A DNA stretch of 64,000 nucleotides from Hominenteromicrobium sp964531265. Its GTDB lineage: Bacteria; Bacillota; Clostridia; Oscillospirales; Acutalibacteraceae. The stretch spans positions 1 through 64,000 of the forward strand of contig CAZHDW010000007.1 of assembly GCA_964531265.1 (NCBI GenBank), in the 5' to 3' direction. The position numbers and the translations under genes were made by a program. How positions within the stretch are numbered: the stretch's first letter is position 1; each line of letters opens with the position of its first letter. This document shows, in pieces, positions 17,181 to 24,418 of the stretch. Under the pieces are notes generated by a model. That model saw only the letters and a program-made list of their open reading frames with translations, did no database searches and had not been told where the DNA came from.

Positions 17181-18029
17181 TTACAGCCTTGCGAATATCT
17201 CAGCGGCTGTACGAACGGCCTCATCCGCCGTCATTTTATTGAAGAGTGTGCGGCTCGGCTCAAACGGCTCTATCATGTACAGCGCGTTGCTTCCCGTGGC
17301 TTCAAAGCGTCTGAGAATATCGCGGCTGTCAATAACGCCGGTCTCCATGGGCAGTCTGCGCTGCATGTCCTGCTGCTTGTCATAGGTCACACCGGCAACG
17401 GCGTCGTTTATATGCAGTGCGACAAGGCGCTCCGGATGCTGCTGCATGAGGAGCACATCATCCATACAGCCATTACCCGAGGTGTACCAGTGGAAGGTAT
17501 CAAAGGCGATACCGGCCTTGCCGCCTGCGGCATCGGCAATGGCGAGAACACCTGAGAGCGAATGGACGAATTCATACGGCTGCCAGCCTCTCAGCTCGTG
17601 CGGCCCGAGAAATTCCAGACCGTACTGCACTCCATGAGCACTTAATATATCGCTTACAGCGGCTACACGGCGAATATGCCATTCGAAATTCTCATCAAAG
17701 GGTCGCGGCGAGGATGACCAAACATGGTTATAGGCGTGTTTTACACCGAGCTTTTCAGCTATGACTGCACGGCGCTCCAACACCTTTAATGCCTGTTCAA
17801 ATTGCTCGTCATCGAGCTCCCAGTGGTAGAAATCGGCAGGCATGGGCATAAGGCCCCACAACAGGCCGTTTTCCTGCATAACGGCGGCGGCCTCTGCCGC
17901 AGCCTTTTCATTATCCAGAATTTCCCCGGTGGCGCTTATGGCCTGAATGCCGTACTGTCTGCACAGCGGCGCCAGCTCGCGCAGGGAGTGGGGAAGATTC
18001 AGCATGGATGCATCAAGTGTTCTTATCAT
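17181..18029 (-). CDS. Sugar phosphate isomerase/epimerase (AP-endonuclease-2-like TIM barrel)
   Basis: A 282-residue TIM-barrel protein of the xylose-isomerase-like superfamily. Candidate metal ligands sit where the family has them: a glutamate in GLEFLGPHE (near 144), an aspartate and histidine in AFDTFHW (near 178), a histidine in VALHIND (near 208), and a glutamate in MIEPFEP (near 257). These proteins isomerise or epimerise sugars and polyols or act on inositol derivatives; the substrate is unknown. GAGAGGAA precedes the start. It lies 87 bp behind a D-lactate-type dehydrogenase gene on the same strand with one shared terminator. Confidence 0.82.
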   Translation of the reverse strand: MIRTLDASMLNLPHSLRELAPLCRQYGIQAISATGEILDNEKAAAEAAAVMQENGLLWGLMPMPADFYHWELDDEQFEQALKVLERRAVIAEKLGVKHAYNHVWSSSPRPFDENFEWHIRRVAAVSDILSAHGVQYGLEFLGPHELRGWQPYEFVHSLSGVLAIADAAGGKAGIAFDTFHWYTSGNGCMDDVLLMQQHPERLVALHINDAVAGVTYDKQQDMQRRLPMETGVIDSRDILRRFEATGSNALYMIEPFEPSRTLFNKMTADEAVRTAAEIFARL

Positions 18030-18116
18030 TTTGTTCCTCTCCGTTCATCAGATTGATTTGTAATAGGATTGTACCACTTATCGGTCAAAAACGAAATAGA
18101 AAAGTGAATTTTGTGC

Positions 18117-19154
18117 TCAGAAACAGCGCTCGCGGCGATTTTTTCTACACTGTGCGTCGGCACCGTCCCGGTCACACATATAGCACACCTCGTTCTCGAG
18201 CGCTCCTCCCGCAAAATAGTCGTCGAGGTTCTTAAAGGTCTCCTGCGCGATGTTCCGCAAAGCCTCATCAGTGAGAAAGGCCTGATGAGCGGTGAGAAGC
18301 ACATTCGGACGGGAAACAAGTAGGGCCAATGTGTCATCGAGCATGACGGAGTGCGATCTGTCCTCAAAAAAGAGGTCAGCCTCCTCCTCGTATACATCAA
18401 GTCCTGCGCCGCCCACGGTGCCGTTGTTGAGTGCCTCAAGCAGTGCCGCACTGTCTATCAATGCGCCGCGTGAGGTGTTCAAAATGAAGACACCGCGCTT
18501 CATTTTCGAAAATGCCCTGCTGTCGAGCATGTAGCGGCTTTCCTCGGTCAAGGGGCAGTGCAGAGAGATGACATCACTCTCGCGGAACAGCGTGTCGAGG
18601 TCGGTGTAGCGGATATTTGATCCTTCAAGCGGTACTTTATCGTAGGCCAATACATTCATGCCCATTCCGCGGCATATCTCAAGAAAGGCACGGCCTATCC
18701 TGCCCGTACCGATGATACCGGCCGTCTTTCCGAAAAGATCGGTGCCCGTTAGCCCGACAAGGCTGAAATTGAACTCTCTGGTGCGATTGTAGGCCTTGTG
18801 AAGTCGGCGATTTATGGTAAGCAGCAACCCCATGGTATGCTCTGCCACGGCATGTGGGGAATATGCCGGAACGCGTACGATGTGCAGTTTTTCAAAGGCG
18901 GCCTTTACATCCACATTACTGTAGCCGGCACAGCGCATGGCAATAAGCTCCACTCCGCTGGAATACAGCCGCTCAATGGCTTTTTCGTCGATGCAGTCGT
19001 TTACAAATGCACACACGGCGTCACAGCCGTCCGCAAAGGCAGCCGTGCGGAAGTTTAGCTTCTCTTCAAAATAGGTTATGTCATAGTTTCTGTTCAGCCT
19101 GTCAAACCACAGTCTGTCGTAAGGCTTTGTATCAAAAAACGCAAGCTTTTTCAT
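18117..19154 (-). CDS. D-lactate-type 2-hydroxyacid dehydrogenase
   Basis: A 345-residue D-2-hydroxyacid dehydrogenase. The NAD site GTGRIG falls near residue 148; the catalytic triad is recognisable as Arg in NTSRGALID, Glu in DVYEEE and His in TAHQAFLT. The overall pattern (RCAGYSNVD, PAYSPHAVAEHT) is that of fermentative D-lactate dehydrogenases, which reduce pyruvate to D-lactate and regenerate NAD+. The C-terminal tail has several cysteines (CYMCDRDGADAQC), unusual but of unknown meaning. AAAGGAG precedes the ATG. An extensive nested dyad lies between it and the divergent spoVAE. Confidence 0.87.
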   Translation of the reverse strand: MKKLAFFDTKPYDRLWFDRLNRNYDITYFEEKLNFRTAAFADGCDAVCAFVNDCIDEKAIERLYSSGVELIAMRCAGYSNVDVKAAFEKLHIVRVPAYSPHAVAEHTMGLLLTINRRLHKAYNRTREFNFSLVGLTGTDLFGKTAGIIGTGRIGRAFLEICRGMGMNVLAYDKVPLEGSNIRYTDLDTLFRESDVISLHCPLTEESRYMLDSRAFSKMKRGVFILNTSRGALIDSAALLEALNNGTVGGAGLDVYEEEADLFFEDRSHSVMLDDTLALLVSRPNVLLTAHQAFLTDEALRNIAQETFKNLDDYFAGGALENEVCYMCDRDGADAQCRKNRRERCF

Positions 19155-19182
19155 ATAGCACTCTCCTTTTTTCGGCTCTCCT

Positions 19183-19222
19183 TAGTCTGCACGGAATATG
19201 TGCCGATATTCGGCACAGACTA
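19183..19222. promoter_or_regulatory. Nested dyad in the D-LDH/spoVAE divergent region
   Basis: The inner arms GTGCCGA (19200-19206) and TCGGCAC (19210-19216) flank TAT perfectly. An outer pair, TAGTCTG (19183-19189) and CAGACTA (19216-19222), encloses them. The element sits between divergent start codons and is a candidate operator or leader hairpin. It does not resemble the Rex consensus. Confidence 0.5.
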
Positions 19223-19248
19223 CGATTGAAAGCAAAGGAGGAACGAAT

Positions 19249-19605
19249 GTGGACTATTTAAAGGCGTTTCTTGTCGGCGGCGCCATATGTGCTGTGGGCC
19301 AGATATTGATAGACCGAACGAGGCTTACACCGGCGAGAATAATGGTGATGTATGTCACAGTGGGGGTATTCCTCGGTGCGGTTGGACTTTATGGGCCTCT
19401 GGTGGATTTTGCCGGGGGCGGCGCATCGATACCCTTGAGTGGTTTCGGCAATCTTTTGGCAGAGGGTGTAAAGCAGGCGGTGGACGAAAAGGGGCTGATG
19501 GGTGCTCTGACCGGCGGAATAACAGCCGGCGCAGCAGGAATATCCGCGGCGGTATTTTTCGGACTGATAGCGGCAATTGCGGCGAGACCGCACGATAAGG
19601 CATAA
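19249..19605 (+). CDS. spoVAE: Stage V sporulation protein AE
   Basis: A 118-residue membrane protein of the SpoVAE family: an AFLVGGAICAVGQILIDRT N-terminus, the PARIMV turn, a PLVDFAGGGA-IPLSGFGN block, and a C-terminal glycine/alanine helix. SpoVA proteins move dipicolinic acid into the forespore and release it at germination. The start is GTG at 19249, with AAGGAGG 7 bases upstream; the overlapping ATG is out of frame. SpoVAC and SpoVAD, its usual operon partners, are absent within several kilobases on either side. Confidence 0.88.
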   Translation: MDYLKAFLVGGAICAVGQILIDRTRLTPARIMVMYVTVGVFLGAVGLYGPLVDFAGGGASIPLSGFGNLLAEGVKQAVDEKGLMGALTGGITAGAAGISAAVFFGLIAAIAARPHDKA

Positions 19606-19637
19606 AAAACAGCTTCACCGTTTTCAGGTGAAGCTGT
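19603..19637 (-). terminator. Terminator of the 49-aa gene, near the spoVAE end
   Basis: A perfect 11-bp stem (19609-19619 with 19627-19637). The U-run of six is on the minus strand; on the plus strand it may still help to end spoVAE transcription. Confidence 0.82.
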
Positions 19638-19654
19638 TCTGTGTGTGCGATAAA

Positions 19655-19804
19655 TTACTGGATAGAGGTCTCCAGGTATTCCTCGAGCTCTGCATCCTGC
19701 TTCTTCTTGTCGAAGTAGTTGAGTACTGCCGCTGCTGCCATGATGGAGGCAACAACTGCTGTGATGCATCCGATGATCGTAAAGAGCTTTGTCATATTTT
19801 TCAT
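19655..19804 (-). CDS. Small membrane protein, 49 residues
   Basis: Reads MKNMTKLFTIIGCITA at the N-terminus, then one hydrophobic, alanine-rich helix to about residue 29, followed by a charged tail NYFDKKKQDAELEEYLE. AAAGGATGG lies 7 bases before the ATG and a strong minus-strand terminator follows the stop, so this is very probably a real gene. I do not recognise the family. Confidence 0.72.
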   Translation of the reverse strand: MKNMTKLFTIIGCITAVVASIMAAAAVLNYFDKKKQDAELEEYLETSIQ

Positions 19805-19931
19805 AAATAAACCATCCTTTCTGTGCGGCTGACGGTTTCAGATATCTGTCTCAGCCCATTCATGTGCTTTTTATTATGATACCCAACTTTGAACGAAATG
19901 TCAATTCTTTTTCTTTCCGGTCGGCGTTTTA

Positions 19932-19960
19932 TTGACAACCGGAGCCGAAATGACTATGAT
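19932..19960 (+). promoter_or_regulatory. Promoter of the FliB-like gene
   Basis: A consensus TTGACA (19932-19937), 17 bp, TATGAT (19955-19960). The predicted leader is about 66 nt. Confidence 0.78.
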
Positions 19961-20032
19961 TGTAATTAGCAAAAAAGCTTTGAAAAACAGATGACAGGAA
20001 GGACGTAGTGTGCCGCTTGGCGGCTGTACCGT

Positions 20033-21070
20033 ATGAAGTTTATTAAACCTAATTTTTATGACAAATTTCACTGCATTGCCTCAAAATGCAGCGATACCTG
20101 CTGTGCAGGCTGGGAAGTGGATATTGACCCAGATACGCTTGATTATTACGACACCGTGGAGGGTGAGCTCGGAGAACGACTGAGGGAGAATATAGAGGAG
20201 CTGCCGGACGGAACGGCCTGCTTCCGCCTGACTGAGGGCGAGAGATGCCCGTTTTTGACGGATAATAACCTTTGTGAGCTGATAACGGAGCTGGGGGAGG
20301 ATTCCCTGTGTGAGATATGCCGCGAGCATCCGAGATTTTACGAGCAGGTGGGCGACCGCATGGAAATGGGCATAGGGCTCTGCTGTGAAGAAGCGTGCAG
20401 GCTGCTCTTTGAGGAGAAGGACCCCATCACCTTTATAACCACCACGGTCGGCGAATTGCCGGATGAATTCATTCTGCCGGACAGCGGCATGGAGGCATTC
20501 AGACTTCGCGGAGAGGCGTTTAAGATTGTTCAGGACAGAACTCTGCCCTTAAGGGTCAGAATGCACCGTTTGCTCGATTTCGGCGAGCGCGCACAGAAAA
20601 TCCTCTGTGACAGGGCCGCACCGTCCGATACCGAAAGCGCACAGGATATTCCCATGGCGAGAACAGTGCTCTTTGACTGCATGGAGGCGCTTGAGCCGTA
20701 TGATGACACATGGCCCGAGACCGTGCAGCTGCTCGAGGATACCTCCCTTGAGGTGAATCTGGATGATATTGATGGCGGCTATGAAAACCTTATGGTGTAC
20801 TTCCTCTACAGGCATTTTGCAAGGGGTGCATTTGACGGCAGAGTAGCGGCAAGAGTGAAATTCTGCGCTGTAAGCGTGTGGTTCATATGCCTTATGAACA
20901 CGCACTGCCTACAGGAAAGCGGCGAATTCACCCCGTGGGACAGGATCGTCTGCACCAAGGATTATTCAAAGCAGGTGGAATACAGCGCCGAAAACATGGA
21001 GGATATGCTCTCTGCGTTGCACAGTGACCCGGCGTTCTCCACCGAAAACCTTAAAAGGCTGTTCGGCTGA
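20033..21070 (+). CDS. FliB-like (flagellin lysine-N-methylase family) protein
   Basis: A 345-residue cysteine-rich protein. The N-terminal pattern C14-x4-C19-x3-CC(23,24)AGW, then CPFL, LCELI, LCEICREHPRF and GLCCEEACRLL is the FliB signature, whose cysteines ligate an Fe-S cluster. FliB methylates lysines of flagellin in Salmonella, but homologues are common in Clostridia without flagella, and no flagellar gene is present here; the substrate is therefore unknown. The start is unusual: AGGAAGG lies about 30 bases upstream, separated from the ATG by a GCCGC-TTG-GCGGC hairpin that may bring it closer. A stop codon just upstream rules out a longer form. Confidence 0.83.
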   Translation: MKFIKPNFYDKFHCIASKCSDTCCAGWEVDIDPDTLDYYDTVEGELGERLRENIEELPDGTACFRLTEGERCPFLTDNNLCELITELGEDSLCEICREHPRFYEQVGDRMEMGIGLCCEEACRLLFEEKDPITFITTTVGELPDEFILPDSGMEAFRLRGEAFKIVQDRTLPLRVRMHRLLDFGERAQKILCDRAAPSDTESAQDIPMARTVLFDCMEALEPYDDTWPETVQLLEDTSLEVNLDDIDGGYENLMVYFLYRHFARGAFDGRVAARVKFCAVSVWFICLMNTHCLQESGEFTPWDRIVCTKDYSKQVEYSAENMEDMLSALHSDPAFSTENLKRLFG

Positions 21071-21090
21071 TTTGAAATTCAATAAATCCG

Positions 21091-21129
21091 AAAAAAATAG
21101 ATGGCGGAGCTACGCGCTCCGCCATCTAT
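21091..21129 (-). terminator. Terminator of the Na+-pump beta subunit operon
   Basis: A perfect 14-bp stem (21097-21110 with 21116-21129) with a seven-base U-run on the minus strand, directly after the 43-aa gene. It also separates this unit from the convergent FliB-like gene. Confidence 0.9.
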
Positions 21130-21140
21130 TGCTTTAAAGC

Positions 21141-21272
21141 TTACTTCTTCTGAAACACCTTGTTGAGAAGGTAAATGGACAGTATGAAGATGATGGTTAC
21201 AACGAAAACACCAACCATGCCCTTTGCCATGATCGGCAGGGTGTTCAAAAATGCATCAACGTTTATAGTCAT
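21141..21272 (-). CDS. OadG-related small subunit of a Na+-pump decarboxylase-type complex
   Basis: A 43-residue protein: a short amphipathic start (MTINVDAFLNTLPIMAKG), one membrane helix (GVFVVTIIFILSIYLL), and a basic tail ending KK. This is the shape of the very small OadG-related subunits that accompany beta subunits of sodium-translocating decarboxylases. GGAAAGGA precedes its ATG and it starts 17 bp after the beta-subunit stop, so the two proteins are probably made together. Assignment rests on size, topology and neighbour. Confidence 0.72.
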   Translation of the reverse strand: MTINVDAFLNTLPIMAKGMVGVFVVTIIFILSIYLLNKVFQKK

Positions 21273-21289
21273 ATAGCTACGTCCTTTCC

Positions 21290-22414
21290 TTAGCCCATGA
21301 CAAGGCTGAGAATCATTCCGCCTGCGATAACGGAAGCAATCTGACCGGATACGTTTGCGCCAACCGCATGCATGAGAAGGAAGTTCTGCGGGTCCTCCTT
21401 CTGGCCCATCTTCTGCACGATACGTGCAGCCATCGGGAATGCGGAGATGCCTGCGGCACCGATCATCGGGTTGACCTTCTTCTTAACGAACAGATTGAGT
21501 ACCTTTGCGAAGAGCACACCGCCGACTGTATCGAATATAAATGCGATGAGGCCGAGGCCGAGAATGATGAGTGTGTCGATTCTCAGGAACTGGTCTGCTG
21601 TCATCTTGGAGGCGATTGTAATACCGAGGAACAGAGTGACGAGGTTTGCCAGAACGTTCTGTGCGGTTTCGGAAAGGTTTCTCAGTACGCCGCATTCACG
21701 CAGCAGGTTGCCGAACATAAGGAAGCCGACAAGGGATGCGGAGCGCGGAGAGAATACGCCGACAACTGCGGTGATGAGCACCGGGAAGAGAATCTTTGTT
21801 GTGCGGCTGACAGCACCGGGAACGTAATCCATGCGGATGCGTCGCTCCTTTGCTGTGGTGAGCAGTCTGATGACGGGCGGCTGTACGATCGGCACCAGAG
21901 CCATGTACGAATATGCCGCAACGGTTATTGCACCGACATACGGGGTTTTCAGCACGTTTGCAACATAAATGGAGGTCGGGCCGTCAGCAGCACCGATAAT
22001 GGAAATGGATGCCGCATCCTTAAGCTCGAAGCCGAAGAGGCTCGCCATGCTGAGTGTGAAGAAGATGCCGAACTGTGCGGCAGCGCCGAACAGGAACAGC
22101 TTCGGGTTGGTGAGCAGCGGCTCAAAATCAATCATTGCGCCTATGCCTATGAAGAGTATGAGCGGGAAAAGCTCGGTTGCGATACCCACATCAAAAAGCA
22201 GGTCTATCGCGCCGACCTCGGTCTCGCCGTCGTATATCTGTGTGACAGCGCCGGACATCGGCAGGTTGACAAGAATTGCACCGAAGCCTATCGGAAGCAG
22301 CAGTGCAGGCTCCATTTCTTTGGCAATGGCGAGGTAGATGAGCACGCCGCCGATTATCCACATAACAACATGCTGCCATGCGATATTGCCAAGGTTTTCA
22401 AAGAGGAATTCCAA
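21290..22414 (-). CDS. Sodium ion-translocating decarboxylase beta subunit (OadB/GcdB/MmdB family)
   Basis: A 374-residue membrane protein with the family signature GAADGPTSIY; D144 matches the Na+-site aspartate (D203 of Klebsiella OadB), and GANVSGQ near the C-terminus contains the conserved asparagine of the second ion site. In the known enzymes this subunit couples decarboxylation of carboxybiotin to Na+ export. The expected carboxyltransferase and biotin carrier are not adjacent. The start is TTG at 22414, with AAAGGG 9 bases before it; no ATG fits. The leader contains a candidate yybP-ykoY riboswitch with an overlapping terminator, so expression is probably metal-controlled. Confidence 0.9.
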   Translation of the reverse strand: MEFLFENLGNIAWQHVVMWIIGGVLIYLAIAKEMEPALLLPIGFGAILVNLPMSGAVTQIYDGETEVGAIDLLFDVGIATELFPLILFIGIGAMIDFEPLLTNPKLFLFGAAAQFGIFFTLSMASLFGFELKDAASISIIGAADGPTSIYVANVLKTPYVGAITVAAYSYMALVPIVQPPVIRLLTTAKERRIRMDYVPGAVSRTTKILFPVLITAVVGVFSPRSASLVGFLMFGNLLRECGVLRNLSETAQNVLANLVTLFLGITIASKMTADQFLRIDTLIILGLGLIAFIFDTVGGVLFAKVLNLFVKKKVNPMIGAAGISAFPMAARIVQKMGQKEDPQNFLLMHAVGANVSGQIASVIAGGMILSLVMG

Positions 22415-22464
22415 GAGATTCAGCCCTTTCGATTATTATTCGTGCCGGATTTTTCGAGGGAAAT

Positions 22465-22590
22465 AAAAAAAGACCCTTATCATGCCGGTGCATGATAAAA
22501 GTCTCGCAAATTAAAATGTATACGGACGACAGAAGTCATCGTGTTGTCGCATACATCACAGATATATCTGCATGCTACTCCCTCTTATTT
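22465..22590 (-). promoter_or_regulatory. yybP-ykoY-type (Mn2+) riboswitch with intrinsic terminator
   Basis: The minus-strand leader has the family's boundary elements: GGGAGUAGC (22582-22574) and GCGAGAC (22507-22501). They are closed by a 7-bp P1, AUAAGAG with CUUUUAU, in which the bases flanking the conserved blocks pair as in known yybP-ykoY RNAs. An internal arm (AUGUAU/AUACAU) with a GAUGAC/GUCGUC hairpin fits P3. The 3' strand of P1 is also the 5' arm of a 15-bp terminator stem (22490-22504 with 22471-22485, two G-U pairs, tetraloop) ending in a U-run. Ligand-stabilised P1 would prevent termination, the ON logic of Mn2+-sensing members. This was recognised by eye, not by a covariance search. 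Confidence 0.8.
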
Positions 22591-22596
22591 ATCTAT

Positions 22597-22625
22597 ATTC
22601 TATGGGAGAAAGTGTGTTTTGTCAA
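22597..22625 (-). promoter_or_regulatory. Promoter of the riboswitch-beta subunit transcript
   Basis: On the minus strand, consensus TTGACA (22620-22625), 17 bp, TAGAAT (22597-22602). The predicted start near 22590 is exactly where the riboswitch P1 begins. Confidence 0.8.
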
Positions 22626-22693
22626 GAAGAAAAATTCAAAGCTTTTTAATAAATTCAAAAATATCATCAATGTGGGCGAACGGAAATTTATAC

Positions 22694-22722
22694 TTGAAAT
22701 GCTCGACTCGCTGATATAGAAT
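22694..22722 (+). promoter_or_regulatory. Promoter of the TIM-barrel epimerase gene
   Basis: TTGAAA (22694-22699), 17 bp, TAGAAT (22717-22722). It diverges from the beta-subunit promoter; the bases between the two show nothing else. Confidence 0.68.
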
Positions 22723-22757
22723 GATGGCATAGATAAACGCTTTTTGGGGGGATAGCA

Positions 22758-23522
22758 ATGCGTTTTGGGATTTGTACACAGATCAGCCGCGCAGAGATGG
22801 TTTCAAAGCTCGGCTATGACTATCTGGAGGTATCGGCCGCCGGTTTGGCTGAAATGACGGATGATGAATTTAAGGCCTTCTGCGCCGAAAATGCCGCCGC
22901 ACCGATACACGCAGAGACAACAAACTGCCTCTTTCCCGGTACGATACGCCTGACCGGAGAGGAAGCCGATCCGCACATCATCGAGGAATACATAGACAGT
23001 GTATTCTCTCGTATGGAGCGCGTCGGCATAAAGGTGGCTGTTTTCGGAAGCAGCGGCAGCCGAAATGTACCCGATGGCTTTGACAGGGCCAAGGCATGGG
23101 AGCAGCTTACAGTGGTCGGACGTATGCTCGGTGATAAGGCTGCGGAGCACGGCATAACGGTGGCGCTTGAGCCGCTGAGAAACGGCGAGACAAATATCAT
23201 AAATACCCAGCTTGAGGGTCTGAAGCTCGTACGTGATGTCGATCACCCGAACTTTAAGCTGCTGTGCGATTATTATCATCTGATGCAGGAAAATGGCACG
23301 GCGGAGGATGTGCGCGTATGCGGCGACAGCATAGTGCACATACATATCGCTAAGCCCGATGACAGAAAGGCCATGTATGAGGGAGACGGTGCCGACTACA
23401 TGACATTCTTTAAGGCACTGCACGATATCGGCTACGATGCAAGAATAAGTTTTGAGGGTGGCGTAGATGACTACGAAACCGAGCTTCCGAGGATGCTTAA
23501 GGTGCTGAACATGGCAAAATAA
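22758..23522 (+). CDS. Sugar phosphate isomerase/epimerase (TIM barrel)
   Basis: A 254-residue xylose-isomerase-like TIM-barrel protein. Candidate metal ligands are in ALEPLRNGETN (Glu near 136), LLCDYYH (Asp near 173, His near 176), VHIHIAKP (His) and FEGGVDDYE (Glu near 238). Members interconvert keto and aldo sugars or epimerise at C3, often with Mn2+ or Mg2+. It is unlike the other epimerase in the window in detail. GGGGGGA precedes the ATG. It is a single gene transcribed away from the riboswitch-controlled pair; a Mn2+ link would be speculation. Confidence 0.82.
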   Translation: MRFGICTQISRAEMVSKLGYDYLEVSAAGLAEMTDDEFKAFCAENAAAPIHAETTNCLFPGTIRLTGEEADPHIIEEYIDSVFSRMERVGIKVAVFGSSGSRNVPDGFDRAKAWEQLTVVGRMLGDKAAEHGITVALEPLRNGETNIINTQLEGLKLVRDVDHPNFKLLCDYYHLMQENGTAEDVRVCGDSIVHIHIAKPDDRKAMYEGDGADYMTFFKALHDIGYDARISFEGGVDDYETELPRMLKVLNMAK

Positions 23523-23534
23523 TGTCAAAAATCC

Positions 23535-23564
23535 GCGGAGCGTATTGATGCTGATACGCTCCGC
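23535..23564 (+). terminator. Terminator of the epimerase gene
   Basis: A perfect 11-bp stem (GCGGAGCGTAT/ATACGCTCCGC) with an 8-base loop; the tail TTCTTG is only moderately T-rich. Confidence 0.72.
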
Positions 23565-23582
23565 TTCTTGCGTCCCGGCCTT

Positions 23583-23623
23583 GGCTCTCCCTTTGGAAGA
23601 GCTGTCACCGCGGTGACTGAGAG
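23583..23623. repeat. Intergenic palindromic (REP-like) element
   Basis: A GCTCT/AGAGC hairpin is followed directly by the perfect palindrome GTCACCGCGGTGAC (23614-area) and a GACTGAGAG end. The arrangement resembles dispersed palindromes I know from genomes of gut Clostridia. Only one copy is evident here, so the repeat status is inferred from memory. Confidence 0.5.
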
Positions 23624-23735
23624 TATTTAGCCGATTTTTCGCCGCCGGCGGACTTTTTTGCGCTCAAGCTCTTGTATCGAAGGCGAAACTGCGGTAAAAT
23701 ACAGGAATGGAAAAAACAGAGAGGAAGATAGCTCC

Positions 23736-24389
23736 TTGAGAATCAGAAAGAAAAAGTGGGCGCGCCCGGAACTTGCTGCTTGTCCGTTCTATATCGATGA
23801 GCCGGAGAAGGCCGCGGGTACGTGGAAGGAATTTTTCACTAAGGATCAGCCCCTGCACCTTGACCTCGGCTGCGGAAAATGCACCTTTCTTGCGGCTTTG
23901 GCACACAGAGAGCAGGATGTAAATTTCATAGGCATCGATATCAGCGTGGATATTCTCGGTGTTGCGAGAAGAAATATTGAGGCGGAATTCGGTGAAGAGC
24001 CGGTCGAAAATGTCGCGCTGCTCTCCTACAACATCGAAAAGCTCAATACGCTGTTCAGCGAGGATGAGAAGGCGGACAGGATCTACGTGAATTTCTGCAA
24101 TCCCTGGCAGAAGGCGGGGGATCACAAGCGTCGCCTTACACATACGCGTCAGCTTGAGACCTATAAGAAGATATTGGCACCTGGCGGAGAGCTGTGGTTC
24201 AAAACGGATAATACCGACCTCTATCTTGCAACGCAGAGATACCTTGTTGAGGCCGGCTTTGAGATCATCTGCAAGACGGATGATCTGCACAGCGAAAATG
24301 CACCGGACAATATCCAGTCCGAGCACGAGGTGATGTTCACTAAAGAGGGCATCAAGACAAAGGCGATAATCGCAAAGATAAAAGCCTGA
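23736..24389 (+). CDS. trmB: tRNA (guanosine(46)-N7)-methyltransferase
   Basis: A 217-residue SAM-dependent methyltransferase that makes m7G46 in the tRNA variable loop. It begins with the diagnostic RIRKKKWARPEL, has the SAM loop HLDLGCGKCTF near residues 46-56, GIDIS after the second strand, and NFCNPWQKAGDHKRRLT, the family's catalytic region, followed by FKTDN. The start is TTG at 23736 (GAGGAAG 8 bases upstream), which matches the family N-terminus; the open frame reaching to 23658 is not supported. The DUF4430 gene follows 29 bp downstream. Confidence 0.93.
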   Translation: MRIRKKKWARPELAACPFYIDEPEKAAGTWKEFFTKDQPLHLDLGCGKCTFLAALAHREQDVNFIGIDISVDILGVARRNIEAEFGEEPVENVALLSYNIEKLNTLFSEDEKADRIYVNFCNPWQKAGDHKRRLTHTRQLETYKKILAPGGELWFKTDNTDLYLATQRYLVEAGFEIICKTDDLHSENAPDNIQSEHEVMFTKEGIKTKAIIAKIKA

Positions 24390-24418
24390 ACATTAAAATC
24401 AGAAAAGGAAGAAATAAA

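Noticed and set aside
19183..19222. Rex (NADH-sensing) operator before the D-lactate dehydrogenase
   Set aside because: Rex sites are TTGTGAAnnnnnnTTCACAA-like; the dyad here is GTGCCGA/TCGGCAC and does not match.
22465..22590. Na+-sensing (DUF1646) riboswitch as the explanation of the beta-subunit leader
   Set aside because: The gene function would suit it, but the boundary blocks and P1 fit yybP-ykoY and I do not remember the Na+ motif well enough to claim it. Kept as an alternative to test.
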